The notes beneath the pieces are model-generated. The model did no database searches. It was not told the DNA's origin and was given only the letters and a program-made list of their open reading frames with translations. A program made the translations under genes and the position numbers. From NCBI RefSeq assembly GCF_010500845.1, contig NZ_JAAAMI010000002.1, positions 1 to 64,000 on the forward strand: a DNA stretch of 64,000 bases. The letters are read 5' to 3'. The number at the start of each line of letters is the position of its first letter. The stretch's first letter is position 1. Positions 55,786 through 64,000 of this stretch are shown here, one piece after another. The stretch comes from Flagellimonas sediminis (lineage in GTDB: Bacteria > Bacteroidota > Bacteroidia > Flavobacteriales > Flavobacteriaceae).

Positions 55786-56802
55786 TTAGCGGGAATAAAA
55801 AATTCGGAAAAGTTTTACAAACGGATAAAAAATGAGCTTAAAGTTAAATATAAGAGTAAGTAATCTATAAGAGGGGCCATGGTAGTCCGTACCAAGAAAA
55901 TGATGAAGTGGATATGCCCCATACTTTTTAAAATCTACGAGAATTTTCCGTAAATAGGAAATCGGCAAATCTGATTTTAGATACCTGACCAGCAAAAAAA
56001 ATACTAAGGCCTGTTGTTTGGTGCGAAGGGTACTTTTGCATTTGTTAGATAAAATATGGTTTTCCGGTACTGATTTAATTATCTCGTCAAAGCAGATTGC
56101 CGCAACAGCCATATCATCGATTACCTTGTTATAATGCCCTGGAGATTTGTTCTTCATAGCAGAACTAGGGCGTATACGGTAACGGTGCACATCGGCATCA
56201 ACATGGGTAATTTTGTTTGCTAAACAGAACAGGTTGGTTGTAAAAAGGGTGTCCTCCATCCATTTTCCCACAATAAATCGTAATCCTGAATCAAGTAAAA
56301 ATTGTCTGTTGATCAAGTACCACCATACTTCATTACGAAACTTGCCCTTTGAGATATACGTGATACCGTCAACCATCTTTAAAATTGAGCTATTGTCGGT
56401 CGGTAATTTGTTGGAAGTAATGGCGGAGTCATCAAAAACATGTCTGGTCTTGAAGGTTAGTACATCAAGTTCGTTGTGCTCCACTATATTTAAAATGGCC
56501 CCCAATGTATTTTCGGCAAGATAATCATCAGAATCCAGAAAGTAGATATACTCACCTTGGGCTAGATCAATGCCCCTGTTCCTTACAGCTCCAAGTCCCT
56601 GATTTTCTTGATCAAAAACCTTAATGACAGGGTATGTATCGCTAAAGCGGCATGCAATGTCCAACGTGTTGTCCGTAGAACCATCATTGATCACAATAAT
56701 TTCGTAATCAGCATCTTTTAGTCCCTGATCAAGAATACTTTCCAAACATTGTGGAAGGTATTCGGCCACGTTGAAACAAGGTATTACAATACTAAGTTTC
56801 AT
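55786..56802 (-). CDS. glycosyltransferase family 2
   Basis: 338 aa. GT-A domain with LSIVIPCFNVAEYLPQCLESIL, YEIIVINDGSTDNT and the DxD-type FLDSDDYLAENT; GLGAVRNRGIDLAQGEYIYF is the standard region before it. The C-terminal third carries basic/hydrophobic segments (ILIFNFKLIFYPFVKLFRIFY-like tail) for membrane association. An inverting sugar transferase for repeat-unit assembly; donor and acceptor not predictable. Confidence 0.92.
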   Translation of the reverse strand: MKLSIVIPCFNVAEYLPQCLESILDQGLKDADYEIIVINDGSTDNTLDIACRFSDTYPVIKVFDQENQGLGAVRNRGIDLAQGEYIYFLDSDDYLAENTLGAILNIVEHNELDVLTFKTRHVFDDSAITSNKLPTDNSSILKMVDGITYISKGKFRNEVWWYLINRQFLLDSGLRFIVGKWMEDTLFTTNLFCLANKITHVDADVHRYRIRPSSAMKNKSPGHYNKVIDDMAVAAICFDEIIKSVPENHILSNKCKSTLRTKQQALVFFLLVRYLKSDLPISYLRKILVDFKKYGAYPLHHFLGTDYHGPSYRLLTLIFNFKLIFYPFVKLFRIFYSR

Positions 56803-56885
56803 CCGTTACTGGTTGTGGTTGGTCGGGGGACTTTATTTTTAGCTTTTCAAATTAGAATTGATGTAATATAGTGGATAAAAATGTT

Positions 56886-58091
56886 TTAAGAACCAGGTTC
56901 AAGCCTTTTTACGGTTTTGGCAAACTGATCACAAAGAATTGATTTGTCGTATTTGGTCTCTGCCAATTTTCTGGAATTAATACCCATTTGTTTTCGTAAA
57001 TCTTGATTATCCCTCAGAAACCTGATTTTGGCGGCCAAATCGGAAGGGGATTTACAATCTGCATATACCCCACAATTATTTTTCTCTACAAGATCTTTGG
57101 TCCAACCTGGGTTGTTCACAATAATAGGTTTACCTGCCGAAAGGGAATCGAACAGTTTGTTTGGCGAATTGGTGGCCAAAATGGGAAGGTCATCAAAAGT
57201 CACCAATGAAACATGGCAAAGATTCACTATTTCAGAAGTGTCTTCCATTTTGAAAGAGCCATAATAGTGAAGATTGGTCAATTGTTCCTCATTTTTCCTT
57301 TCTTCAATGCGAGCCGCCATTTTACCCTGACCTATAAAAACAAAATCGATGGATGGGTCGTCTTTCAGTTCGACAATGGCGTCCATGATGTATTCGATCC
57401 CGTTGGCCAGGCCCAAAGCACCAAAATAGACCACTTTAAAGGAATCCTCTCTAAGATTCAGTTTCTTCAGATAGCTCGTATTGATTTCCCTGGGCCAAAA
57501 TTTATCCATTTTTGCCATATTGGGAATCATGGTAACTTTTTCATCCTTAACACCTTGTGCCATTACACCATCTTTCATCCCTGGGGAAAGGGCAACAATA
57601 TGTTTTGCATTTTTATAGATCGATTTTTCGAAGGACCTTGTCAATTTTTGAAGGAATTTGTTTTTAATGGCCCCCATTTGAATAGGAACTTCTGGCCAAA
57701 GGTCCCTAACCTCAAAAAGATATGGAGTACCTTTTAACTTTTTAATGACCATGGCCGGGAACCCCACGGTCAACGGGGTAGATGTGGCGATCATCAGATC
57801 CACTTTGGGGACTTTTAGGCCTAAATAGGAAGAATACAGCATAAAGGATAGGAATGCGACCAACCTTTTTAAAATGCCCATTTCATTTTCATAGGCCACT
57901 TTCACATAAATGACATTGATACCGTCAATGGTCTTCCTTTCTACCCATTTCTTTTGATTAGCGTCGGAATTGGTGGTCAACATCACCACTTCATGACCGT
58001 TTTTGATAAGTTCTTGACTTATCCAATATGACCTGGTCCCTCCTGGTTCATATGGGGTTCTGAAATATTGGTGTATATAAAGGATTTTCAT
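56886..58091 (-). CDS. glycosyltransferase family 4 (WbuB-like)
   Basis: 401 aa GT-B enzyme. N-terminal MKILYIHQYFRTPYEPGGTRSY is the WbuB-type start; other motifs are YLFEVRDLWPEVPIQMGAI, VVYFGALGLANGIEYIMDAI and LPILATNSPNKLFDSLSAGKPIIVN. WbuB-like enzymes add N-acetyl-L-fucosamine or related amino sugars, which again fits an amino-sugar glycan, but specificity is not proven. 28 bases downstream of the other GT2 gene on the same strand. Confidence 0.92.
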   Translation of the reverse strand: MKILYIHQYFRTPYEPGGTRSYWISQELIKNGHEVVMLTTNSDANQKKWVERKTIDGINVIYVKVAYENEMGILKRLVAFLSFMLYSSYLGLKVPKVDLMIATSTPLTVGFPAMVIKKLKGTPYLFEVRDLWPEVPIQMGAIKNKFLQKLTRSFEKSIYKNAKHIVALSPGMKDGVMAQGVKDEKVTMIPNMAKMDKFWPREINTSYLKKLNLREDSFKVVYFGALGLANGIEYIMDAIVELKDDPSIDFVFIGQGKMAARIEERKNEEQLTNLHYYGSFKMEDTSEIVNLCHVSLVTFDDLPILATNSPNKLFDSLSAGKPIIVNNPGWTKDLVEKNNCGVYADCKSPSDLAAKIRFLRDNQDLRKQMGINSRKLAETKYDKSILCDQFAKTVKRLEPGS

Positions 58092-58119
58092 TGATTAGGG
58101 TAGTATTGTGTTGCTAGGA

Positions 58120-58989
58120 TTATCGATTTGTCATGGTTGCCATATATGCTTTTGGGAAAAGCACCTTGAACCATCCAATGATAAAGAAAAAAGGATATCT
58201 AATTGGGAAAAACTTTCTCATAAAAAGCAATCTGGACTTGAATGCAATTCCTGTTGGGCTATAAAGGTATTTAATTCGTTCTTTCAGGGTTTTCTTATCA
58301 AAATTATGATACATGCCCTTATGGTCATAGGTACAGTAACCGCAATAATCGGATGCTACCAAAACGGGAAGTCCTTTCTTTTTACAGGTCAAAGTATAAT
58401 CAAAATCGGCAACGCCGTGTGCGTACCCTTCGGATAATATCCCTGCTTTTTCCACAGCGTTTTTACTGACCATCATAATATTGGCATTGCCCAAGTCACA
58501 TTCATGTATTTGGCCATCAGGTAGTATCTTGGAAAAAGTATATTTAAACTTGCTTTTGATCACGGCCCCACCATAACTGATTTCATTGGAAACAGGATCT
58601 TTGGTGGAACCGATATAGACTCCTGCCTGCCCATAGGTGTCCAAGCATTTTTGATGTGTTTCAAAAATGGTATCAAACATGGTGTCGAACAAGTTGGTAT
58701 CATCATTCAAAAGGAGATAAAAGTCGAAATCGCCTTTCAGGGCTTCTTTCCATGAATTGATCATGCCATTGGCCCAGAACAGGTTTCCGTTGCCCTTTAG
58801 GATTTTGGTATCAGGAAATTTTTCCTTAACGGCTTCTGAGGTGCCATCCGTTGACCCATCATCGGTAAGGAAAATGGATATCTCAAGGGGTTTTGCATAG
58901 GCATTAGTGGTCAGGGCTAGGGATTCCAAGGATTTTAGGGTTTTGTCTTTCCTGTTATGGCAAGTGAGCAATACAGCTAATCGGTTCAT
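58120..58989 (-). CDS. glycosyltransferase family 2 (rhamnosyltransferase-like)
   Basis: About 289 aa from the ATG at 58989. LAVLLTCHNRKDKTLKSLESL, ISIFLTDDGSTDGTSEAV and YLLLNDDTNLF define the GT-A nucleotide-sugar site; KKGLPVLVASDYCGYCTYDHKGM lies in the acceptor region. First gene of the minus-strand glycosyltransferase run. A -7 element lies 42 bases upstream. Confidence 0.9.
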   Translation of the reverse strand: MNRLAVLLTCHNRKDKTLKSLESLALTTNAYAKPLEISIFLTDDGSTDGTSEAVKEKFPDTKILKGNGNLFWANGMINSWKEALKGDFDFYLLLNDDTNLFDTMFDTIFETHQKCLDTYGQAGVYIGSTKDPVSNEISYGGAVIKSKFKYTFSKILPDGQIHECDLGNANIMMVSKNAVEKAGILSEGYAHGVADFDYTLTCKKKGLPVLVASDYCGYCTYDHKGMYHNFDKKTLKERIKYLYSPTGIAFKSRLLFMRKFFPIRYPFFFIIGWFKVLFPKAYMATMTNR

Positions 58990-59030
58990 TGGTTTGGGGC
59001 TATTGAACATGGTTTAACTTCATTCGAATG

Positions 59031-59038
59031 CAAAATTA
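59031..59038 (-). promoter_or_regulatory. putative -7 element for the glycosyltransferase operon
   Basis: Minus strand reads TAATTTTG (exact TAnnTTTG), 42 bases before the ATG at 58989. No good -33 partner. Confidence 0.4.
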
Positions 59039-59133
59039 TATCAGATCGTGTGTGGGTTTATAAAAACTCGATAAAGGGTCAATAAACAAGTTTAATCATG
59101 TAAAAAAGATTTTCAAAAAGGTCTTGGGGTCAG

Positions 59134-59346
59134 TCAAAAACTTTTGTTAAAGTCATGGTGGTCGAAATCCGAATACAAAAAAGTGGCGTATATGCCCTCA
59201 TTGTTGTCATTATTTTCGTTCAAATTGTTGATAACTATGTTGAAAAGCAGCTTTTTAGGGTCTGTACAAGACAAATTGTAATCAAGTTGGTGTATTTCAT
59301 CGAAAAAAAGATGCTTTTCACCTAATTTAACAAAGGAGGTTATATT
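59134..59346 (-). pseudogene. possible gene remnant, C-terminal fragment of unknown protein
   Basis: Between the two polysaccharide sub-blocks, the minus strand is open for 70 codons from a stop at 59347-59349 to TGA at 59134-59136, with no ATG. It reads like real protein (KLGEKHLFFDEIHQLDYNLS, then DPKKLLFNIVINNLNENNDN and YATFLYSDFDHHDFNKSF) with native-looking codons. I cannot name a family. It may be the tail of a gene removed by rearrangement, or a small protein starting at the TTG of LSCTDPKK. The opposite strand is also open here (ATG 59155) but reads like an antisense shadow. The remaining 59011-59133 and 59350-59417 show no gene. Confidence 0.35.
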
Positions 59347-59417
59347 TTAGCATTCGAACGAGCAATGACACCTACTCATTTATTTGTTAACCCCATTTTC
59401 AAATTTATTATTTTGCT

Positions 59418-61175
59418 ATGAACAGCCTAAACCCCACAAGCAAAAATTTAATGTTCGTTTTGTTTTTTGTTTTATTGACTCTTTCCTCATGTGGTAAGGA
59501 CAACGATTTGTTCTTGGATGCCATTGGGGAGGATATCGCCCAAAACGGTTCTGAAAAACCAGCGGAGGAGACCCCTCAAAGCCCAACAGATGGAAATAAC
59601 TCCAATGGAGAGAATCCGACTGTAGAAATTCCAGAAATTCCAGATCTTTCTCAATTATATGATCAAGAAATTGGTTTTCAGGGGAATGTAGGAAACAACA
59701 TTCCAATGACCCCGGCAAATCCTAATAGAATTATTTATGTAGCCGTTAATGGAAGTGCCAGTAACAGTGGATTGTCCCAATCTTCACCCAAGGACATCAA
59801 TACCGCATTTAATAAGGATTTTATACAAGCTGGGGATGTTTTTTACATAAAAGCTGGAAAATATACTTATGGGACTCCAAGCGGGACCGCTCACTATGAT
59901 TTATCCAATTTGCCATGTACTCCAGATAAACCATGTTATTGGATAGGCTATAAGGATACCCCTGGAGATATTAATTCCTCCCAATATGCGACTGTTAGCT
60001 GGGATGATTATAAAGCACGTCCTAGGAATAGTGATGGCACCCATGATTTGGATTCGGATATCATGCCAACCTTTAGTGGGAATTCAAGTACAGGTAAGTA
60101 TATTGATAATGAAAGCTTGTTTTACACAGATGGAGGGGAACAAGGCTTCGTTTTCAGGAATATGCAAATTCAATATTTCAGGAGAGGATTCAATTTTAAA
60201 TTGCCTTCCTACATGGTGTTTGATAATGTAGTTCAGGCAAACCATGGATGGTTTACTAACATTGAAGGACAGGGGGGTAGTAACACGGATCTTCAGGGAA
60301 CAGCATTTCTGCTTTATTCAACAAGTTCAGGTTCTTCTGGTAAGTATAATGTTATAAGGAACAGCGCCACATATAACATGACTTTTAGAGGCTTTTCTAT
60401 TGGCAATTCAGAAAATTCCTTAATTGAATTTTCCGAATCAGTCAGCGATATTGACAACGGTAATCCTCAAGATTACTATTTTCATACCACCGGAAAGAAT
60501 AACTTATTTAGGAATTTAAAAGCTAAGAGACTTGTAAGTAGTAATCATAGTGGTCATGGCGTTTGCTTTAACCAACTCTCAAAAAACAATACCGTTTTAG
60601 ATTCGGAAGTAGAAGGAACCAGTATACATTTGGATGGTGCAAGCTATTGTCTGGTTAAAGATGTTTCTGTTATAGGGAATCAAAATTTCGGCCTTTACAA
60701 AGGAGGAGGGATTAGTTTCATGGACAATGCAGAATACAATATTGTTGATGGAGCCTATTTAGCTAATGGGGAGAATGGATTTTCGTTTCAAGATAGCGGT
60801 AAAAATTCGTATGAGGAACATCCAGGTCAATACAACATGGTTATGAATTCCAAGGTTGAAAATGTTTCACATGGTATCATTGAGCTTGGATGGTGGAATG
60901 AGCTAACCGAACTTGTTTTAGGAAATGTCTTTACCGACTGTACATTTTCCAACGCTCCTTATCTTTTTATAGTCTCGAGACCCAATAGTGGATTTGTCAT
61001 TGAGAATTGTAAGATATCTAATATAACTAATTTACAGGAGATTACTTATAAAAATACAGGAGGCAGCATTCTTAATCCAAACACCCAATTTATTGATAGT
61101 AATTTTTGGAATAGCGAGGTACCTTCCAAGGATAATTATATCGTTACTAATGTGACTAACACCTCGCCCAATTAA
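59418..61175 (+). CDS. right-handed beta-helix lipoprotein
   Basis: 585 aa. Lipoprotein signal (lipobox LSSC, Cys25), then a Pro/Glu/Asn-rich surface linker (residues about 35-80, with a repeated EIP) and a right-handed parallel beta-helix fold: IIYVAVNGSASNSGLSQSSP, GDVFYIKAGKYTYG, and later repeating N-x-I/V turns (NTVLDSEVEGTSIHLDGASY, EYNIVDGAYLANGENGF). Such proteins are often polysaccharide lyases, epimerases or glycan-binding proteins. No catalytic triad of a known lyase family is visible to me. It lies between glycosyltransferases and ends in a strong terminator, so it may process or hold the cluster's glycan at the cell surface. Confidence 0.82.
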   Translation: MNSLNPTSKNLMFVLFFVLLTLSSCGKDNDLFLDAIGEDIAQNGSEKPAEETPQSPTDGNNSNGENPTVEIPEIPDLSQLYDQEIGFQGNVGNNIPMTPANPNRIIYVAVNGSASNSGLSQSSPKDINTAFNKDFIQAGDVFYIKAGKYTYGTPSGTAHYDLSNLPCTPDKPCYWIGYKDTPGDINSSQYATVSWDDYKARPRNSDGTHDLDSDIMPTFSGNSSTGKYIDNESLFYTDGGEQGFVFRNMQIQYFRRGFNFKLPSYMVFDNVVQANHGWFTNIEGQGGSNTDLQGTAFLLYSTSSGSSGKYNVIRNSATYNMTFRGFSIGNSENSLIEFSESVSDIDNGNPQDYYFHTTGKNNLFRNLKAKRLVSSNHSGHGVCFNQLSKNNTVLDSEVEGTSIHLDGASYCLVKDVSVIGNQNFGLYKGGGISFMDNAEYNIVDGAYLANGENGFSFQDSGKNSYEEHPGQYNMVMNSKVENVSHGIIELGWWNELTELVLGNVFTDCTFSNAPYLFIVSRPNSGFVIENCKISNITNLQEITYKNTGGSILNPNTQFIDSNFWNSEVPSKDNYIVTNVTNTSPN

Positions 61176-61193
61176 CAAACATGAAGATTTTCT

Positions 61194-61222
61194 AAAAAAA
61201 CCGTTATTTTAACGGTTTTTTT
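61194..61222 (+). terminator. intrinsic terminator after the beta-helix gene
   Basis: AAAAAAACCGTTA - TTT - TAACGG followed by a long T-run: A-tract, 6-bp core stem extended by A/T pairs. Classic intrinsic terminator. Confidence 0.88.
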
Positions 61223-61286
61223 TTTCTCTTACACCCAAGTTCAATAATATTGGCGACCGTATCTTTAGAAAAAATTCACGGCCCCA

Positions 61287-62420
61287 ATGAACAACAAAAC
61301 CATTCTCCACCTCAATTCATATTACATAGATAACCATTTGTATTCCCAGCTCTATTCCAAATTGGATGCTTCGGTAAAACAAAAGGTTTACATCCCGATC
61401 AAACTGAACAGAAATCCTGAGAACGTAATTGACTATCATCAAACGGAATTGGTTTTTGATAAGATCATCAAGCCTGCACACAAGTTCAATTACTTTGGGA
61501 AAATTAATCATCTGTATAAAGAATTGGTTGCCAAAGGTTTACCGAAGGGAGTGGATTATGTTCACGCACACAACCTGTTTACAGATGGTGCCCTTGCCAA
61601 TAAATTGCACAAATCCCACAAGCTACCTTATGTCGTAGCGGTGAGGACTACCGATATCAACCTGCAGTACAAATACATGTACCACCGTAGGCCGGGAATC
61701 AATAGGGTGCTGCTAAATGCGGAAAAGATCATTTTTATTTCCCCCATTTATAGGGATAAACTTTTTGCCATGATGCCAAAAAGTTTGGCCGATACATTAG
61801 CTGCAAAATCCGTCATTATTCCAAATGGAATCCATGACAATTGGCTGAAAAATAGGTTTGTGGAGCGGGATTTTTCAAATAGCTCCCAAATCAAATTGCT
61901 TTACGTTGGCCAAATTATGAACCGAAAGAACATTAAAGCTCTTCTAGATGCTGTTGACTTATTGAACAAAAGGGAAGGCAAAACGTATTCCCTAACGGTT
62001 ATCGGGGGTGATAATCCCTATGAACCAGAGTATTACCAAGAGTTTCTTCAAAAGGTGGAAGAACACGAATGGTTGCACTATAAGGGAAAGATAAAGGATA
62101 CTTCAAAATTGATCGAGGAGTATAGGTCTTGCGATATTTTTACCATGCCTTCCAAGCAGGAATTGTTTGGATTGGTCTATATTGAGGCACTATCCCAAGG
62201 ATTGCCCATCATTTATTCAAAAGGGGAAGGTATCGATGGATTTTTTGAAGAATTTCCTGTGGGCCTGGCCGTAGATCCCGATAACCAGGAATCCATAGCA
62301 GATGGCATTGATAAAGTAGCCAACACCCAGTTTAAGAATCTGAACCAGGTCATTGATCGCTTTGACTGGAACAAAATAGTAGTGGAATATTTAAAATTAT
62401 ACAACACCGACCATGAATAA
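61287..62420 (+). CDS. glycosyltransferase family 4
   Basis: 377 aa GT-B enzyme. N-terminal acceptor domain (ILHLNSYYIDNHLYSQLYSKL, VDYVHAHNLFTDGALANKLH) and C-terminal donor domain with IKLLYVGQIMNRKNIKALLDA, YSLTVIGGDNPYEPEY and the phosphate/ribose motif FTMPSKQELFGLVYIEALSQGLPI. The start ATG at 61287 lies beyond the terminator of the beta-helix gene, so it needs its own promoter; TATCTTTA at 61260-61267 is a one-mismatch -7 candidate. Its end overlaps the next gene by 8 bases. Confidence 0.92.
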   Translation: MNNKTILHLNSYYIDNHLYSQLYSKLDASVKQKVYIPIKLNRNPENVIDYHQTELVFDKIIKPAHKFNYFGKINHLYKELVAKGLPKGVDYVHAHNLFTDGALANKLHKSHKLPYVVAVRTTDINLQYKYMYHRRPGINRVLLNAEKIIFISPIYRDKLFAMMPKSLADTLAAKSVIIPNGIHDNWLKNRFVERDFSNSSQIKLLYVGQIMNRKNIKALLDAVDLLNKREGKTYSLTVIGGDNPYEPEYYQEFLQKVEEHEWLHYKGKIKDTSKLIEEYRSCDIFTMPSKQELFGLVYIEALSQGLPIIYSKGEGIDGFFEEFPVGLAVDPDNQESIADGIDKVANTQFKNLNQVIDRFDWNKIVVEYLKLYNTDHE

Positions 62421-63669
62421 ACTTGAAAAGTTGGTTTACGATGCCGTAAAGCATAACCCAAAGGTAAAGATCAAGATCAGGAATATGTATCAATCCTTTT
62501 ATGATGCACTTCCGAATAAAAAGGATTATTCCGTAAATCCCATTCAAGCAAAAGAGGGCCATTTTTTTGGTTTTCACGATGTTTCTCCCTTCTCCTTTGA
62601 TGACACCAAGGTTTTGGCCAATAAATTGACCATTCCCCTGCGTATGCCAGAGAAAAAGGATGTATTGGAGGTAGGTTATTTCGAAATAGAAAATGGTCAA
62701 GTGGGTGATTATGTCAAAGTAGGCGAGTCCAGAGCATGGAATTATCATAAAGGATGCAGGTTACAGTGGGCGGGTCCCGACCATATCATTTATAATGATG
62801 CCGATGGGGAACAATTGGTTTCCAGATTGTACAACATCCATGACAAGACCACCAAGAAGATTCCTTATCCTATTGACACTGCTTCGTTATGTGGCAAATT
62901 TGCCACTTCATTCAGCTATGGTAGATTGGAGATGACCATGCCGGGATATGGATATAGTTATGATGATGGGGCGTTAAAGGATGTGAAGATTCCAAAGGAA
63001 ACCGGACTTTTCATTGGTAATTTGGAAGATGGTACCAGGGAATTGGTGGCCGATTTGCAAACCTTAAATGATCAGGGTGGGTTGACCCAATATCCTATTG
63101 AAAATGCACACCAATATGTGACGCATTCCTTATTTAGTCCAGATGGCAGATATGTTTCCTTTTTGTACAGGGCTACGGTAGTAGAGGATATTTTAAAGCG
63201 ATGGACGCAAATGGGTGTTTATGACCGGGAAACCAAGCAATTGCATTTTTCCCCAACCAACGAAATGGTTTCGCACTATGTGTGGAACGATAAGAACCAA
63301 ATCATTGCATACAGTAGGGTAGAGGAACAGGATAGCCATGTGCTTTTTGAAGAACCTACCTTGCAAAAATATAAACGTGTTGCCTACCCCCAATTGAATT
63401 CGGATGGGCATCAGAGTTTTATTTCAAGCTCTTCCTTTGTTACCGATACCTATCCTGACAAGTATAGAATGGCCAAATTATACAAAGTGGATATCGAAAG
63501 TGATAAGGCTACCTTATTGGCTTCCGTAAACTCCTTGAAAAAGTTCCAATCCAAAGCATACAGACATTGGTGCTGTGATCTTCACCCTAGGATGAACAGG
63601 AAAGGAGATATGGTATGTTTTGATTCTGTACATACTGGTAAAAGGGCGTTGTGTGTGATGCCTATTTAA
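62413..63669 (+). CDS. conserved polysaccharide-locus protein, propeller-like, unknown function
   Basis: 418 aa, soluble, no signal peptide or membrane helix. It is rich in aromatic and Gly/Asp residues, with repeats resembling propeller blades: GHFFGFHDVSPFSFDDTKVLAN, HSLFSPDGRYVSFLYRATV, HYVWNDKNQIIAYSRVEE, HQSFISSSSFVTDTYPDKY, CDLHPRMNRKGDMVCFDSV. I cannot name a family. Overlap with the glycosyltransferase gene (8 bases) implies a joint role in glycan synthesis; a scaffold or an atypical transferase is possible. Confidence 0.7.
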   Translation: MNKLEKLVYDAVKHNPKVKIKIRNMYQSFYDALPNKKDYSVNPIQAKEGHFFGFHDVSPFSFDDTKVLANKLTIPLRMPEKKDVLEVGYFEIENGQVGDYVKVGESRAWNYHKGCRLQWAGPDHIIYNDADGEQLVSRLYNIHDKTTKKIPYPIDTASLCGKFATSFSYGRLEMTMPGYGYSYDDGALKDVKIPKETGLFIGNLEDGTRELVADLQTLNDQGGLTQYPIENAHQYVTHSLFSPDGRYVSFLYRATVVEDILKRWTQMGVYDRETKQLHFSPTNEMVSHYVWNDKNQIIAYSRVEEQDSHVLFEEPTLQKYKRVAYPQLNSDGHQSFISSSSFVTDTYPDKYRMAKLYKVDIESDKATLLASVNSLKKFQSKAYRHWCCDLHPRMNRKGDMVCFDSVHTGKRALCVMPI

Positions 63670-63738
63670 ATGGGTATTACAAGTAGTAGTAGATGTAGGA
63701 ACCAGTATTTTAACTAGCAATAATTTAATGCGATAATT

Positions 63739-64000
63739 TTGAGTCAAGATAAAAGGAAATTCCTTTGGTCCTTTCATTATTTTAGGGCGTTCGCAATTCT
63801 TAATATCATATTTATCCATACGTGGAGATTATCACCGGATACCAACTACAAGTTGTCGGGTACTTTGGTAAACGCGGGGAGAGACATGCTATTTCACGGA
63901 AGTACTATATACTTCCTATTCATTTCAGGGTTTTTATTCCACTACCTTAGCCACAGGTTTGAGATCAGGAATTACTATCTATCTAAATTCAAAAATGTTG
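63739..64000 (+). CDS. acyltransferase family 3 protein, partial (cut by window end)
   Basis: 87 codons, open to the window edge. Starts at a TTG (LSQDKRKFLWSFHYFRAFAI); upstream in-frame codons offer no ATG back to the stop at 63721. The H-x-x-R-A motif (HYFRAFAILNIIFIHTW) followed by FLFISGFLFHYL marks the first two membrane helices of the AT3/OafA-type acyltransferases, which O-acylate surface glycans. This would be a second acylating enzyme in the region besides the MBOAT system. Confidence 0.75.
   Translation, partial: MSQDKRKFLWSFHYFRAFAILNIIFIHTWRLSPDTNYKLSGTLVNAGRDMLFHGSTIYFLFISGFLFHYLSHRFEIRNYYLSKFKNV

Noticed and set aside
59155-59325. Plus-strand small membrane protein opposite the glycan-locus remnant
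   Set aside because: Its hydrophobic run is the expected antisense of Asn/Asp/Glu-rich codons on the minus strand; the minus-strand reading looks more protein-like.

Overview
The window looks like chromosomal DNA of a marine-type Bacteroidota, most likely family Flavobacteriaceae. This rests on several things: Bacteroidota-style promoter elements (TAnnTTTG, in two cases with TTTG 19 nt upstream), LytTR/His_kinase two-component signalling, a BshA gene for bacillithiol, LptD, TamB and MlaD-type envelope genes, many short lipoprotein signals, and the gene order pfkA-gapA-BadF kinase / RidA-lptD / amidase-mlaD-two Fe-S proteins-GH3-bshA. A Muricauda/Flagellimonas-like genus is a guess from sequence feel, not a demonstrated assignment. 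I see no rRNA, tRNA, CRISPR array, insertion sequence or prophage.

Layout. 0.2-5 kb: a TolB-like propeller protein, a LytR/LytS-type two-component pair, and a divergent PspC protein with an overlapping lipoprotein gene. 5.2-12.3 kb: an AraC-type regulator followed by a tripartite RND efflux operon (adaptor, pump, outer membrane factor). The pump gene is split by a -1 frameshift at an A6 tract. The operon ends in a hairpin shared with the opposing operon. 12.4-17.8 kb (minus): a class IV aminotransferase with D-amino-acid-transaminase signatures, a D-aminoacylase-family lipoprotein, an M20 peptidase and a beta-lactamase-fold serine hydrolase, tightly packed and probably one D-amino-acid/peptide operon. 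17.9-21.3 kb (plus): a small membrane protein, a deoxyribonucleotidase, an esterase, a VanX-type D-Ala-D-Ala dipeptidase and a second secreted esterase. 21.3-26.8 kb (mostly minus): a methyltransferase, an AI-2E/PerM permease, DUF4159, RsmE and TsaD, with a DUF1223 protein on the plus strand.

26.9-47.2 kb is an envelope and core-metabolism block: TamB, 6-phosphofructokinase, GAPDH, a BadF-type kinase, RidA, LptD, a divergent N-acetylmuramoyl-L-alanine amidase, MlaD, two Hdr-like Fe-S proteins, a conserved 160-aa protein, a NagZ-type GH3 fused to a beta-lactamase-fold domain, BshA and a small lipoprotein. An OmpA-family protein follows.

48.5-64 kb is a surface-polysaccharide region. It starts with a decayed carbamoyltransferase C-terminus directly in front of an MBOAT acyltransferase and an SGNH-like partner. 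A minus-strand block then encodes an HAD phosphatase, an ATP-grasp ligase, a FemAB-type aminoacyl/acyltransferase, a PglC/WcaJ-type initiating sugar transferase, a formyltransferase and three glycosyltransferases. A divergent plus-strand block encodes a beta-helix lipoprotein, a glycosyltransferase, an uncharacterised propeller-like protein and an acyltransferase cut by the window end. No Wzx/Wzy or export gene is inside the window, so the locus probably continues to the right.

Most distinctive points: the frameshifted RND pump; the D-amino-acid operon whose deacylase lacks the usual GNCG motif; the NagZ/beta-lactamase fusion; the carbamoyltransferase relic; and a glycan cluster rich in amine-modifying enzymes (formyl, aminoacyl-like, ATP-grasp) that could build an unusual amide-decorated polysaccharide.
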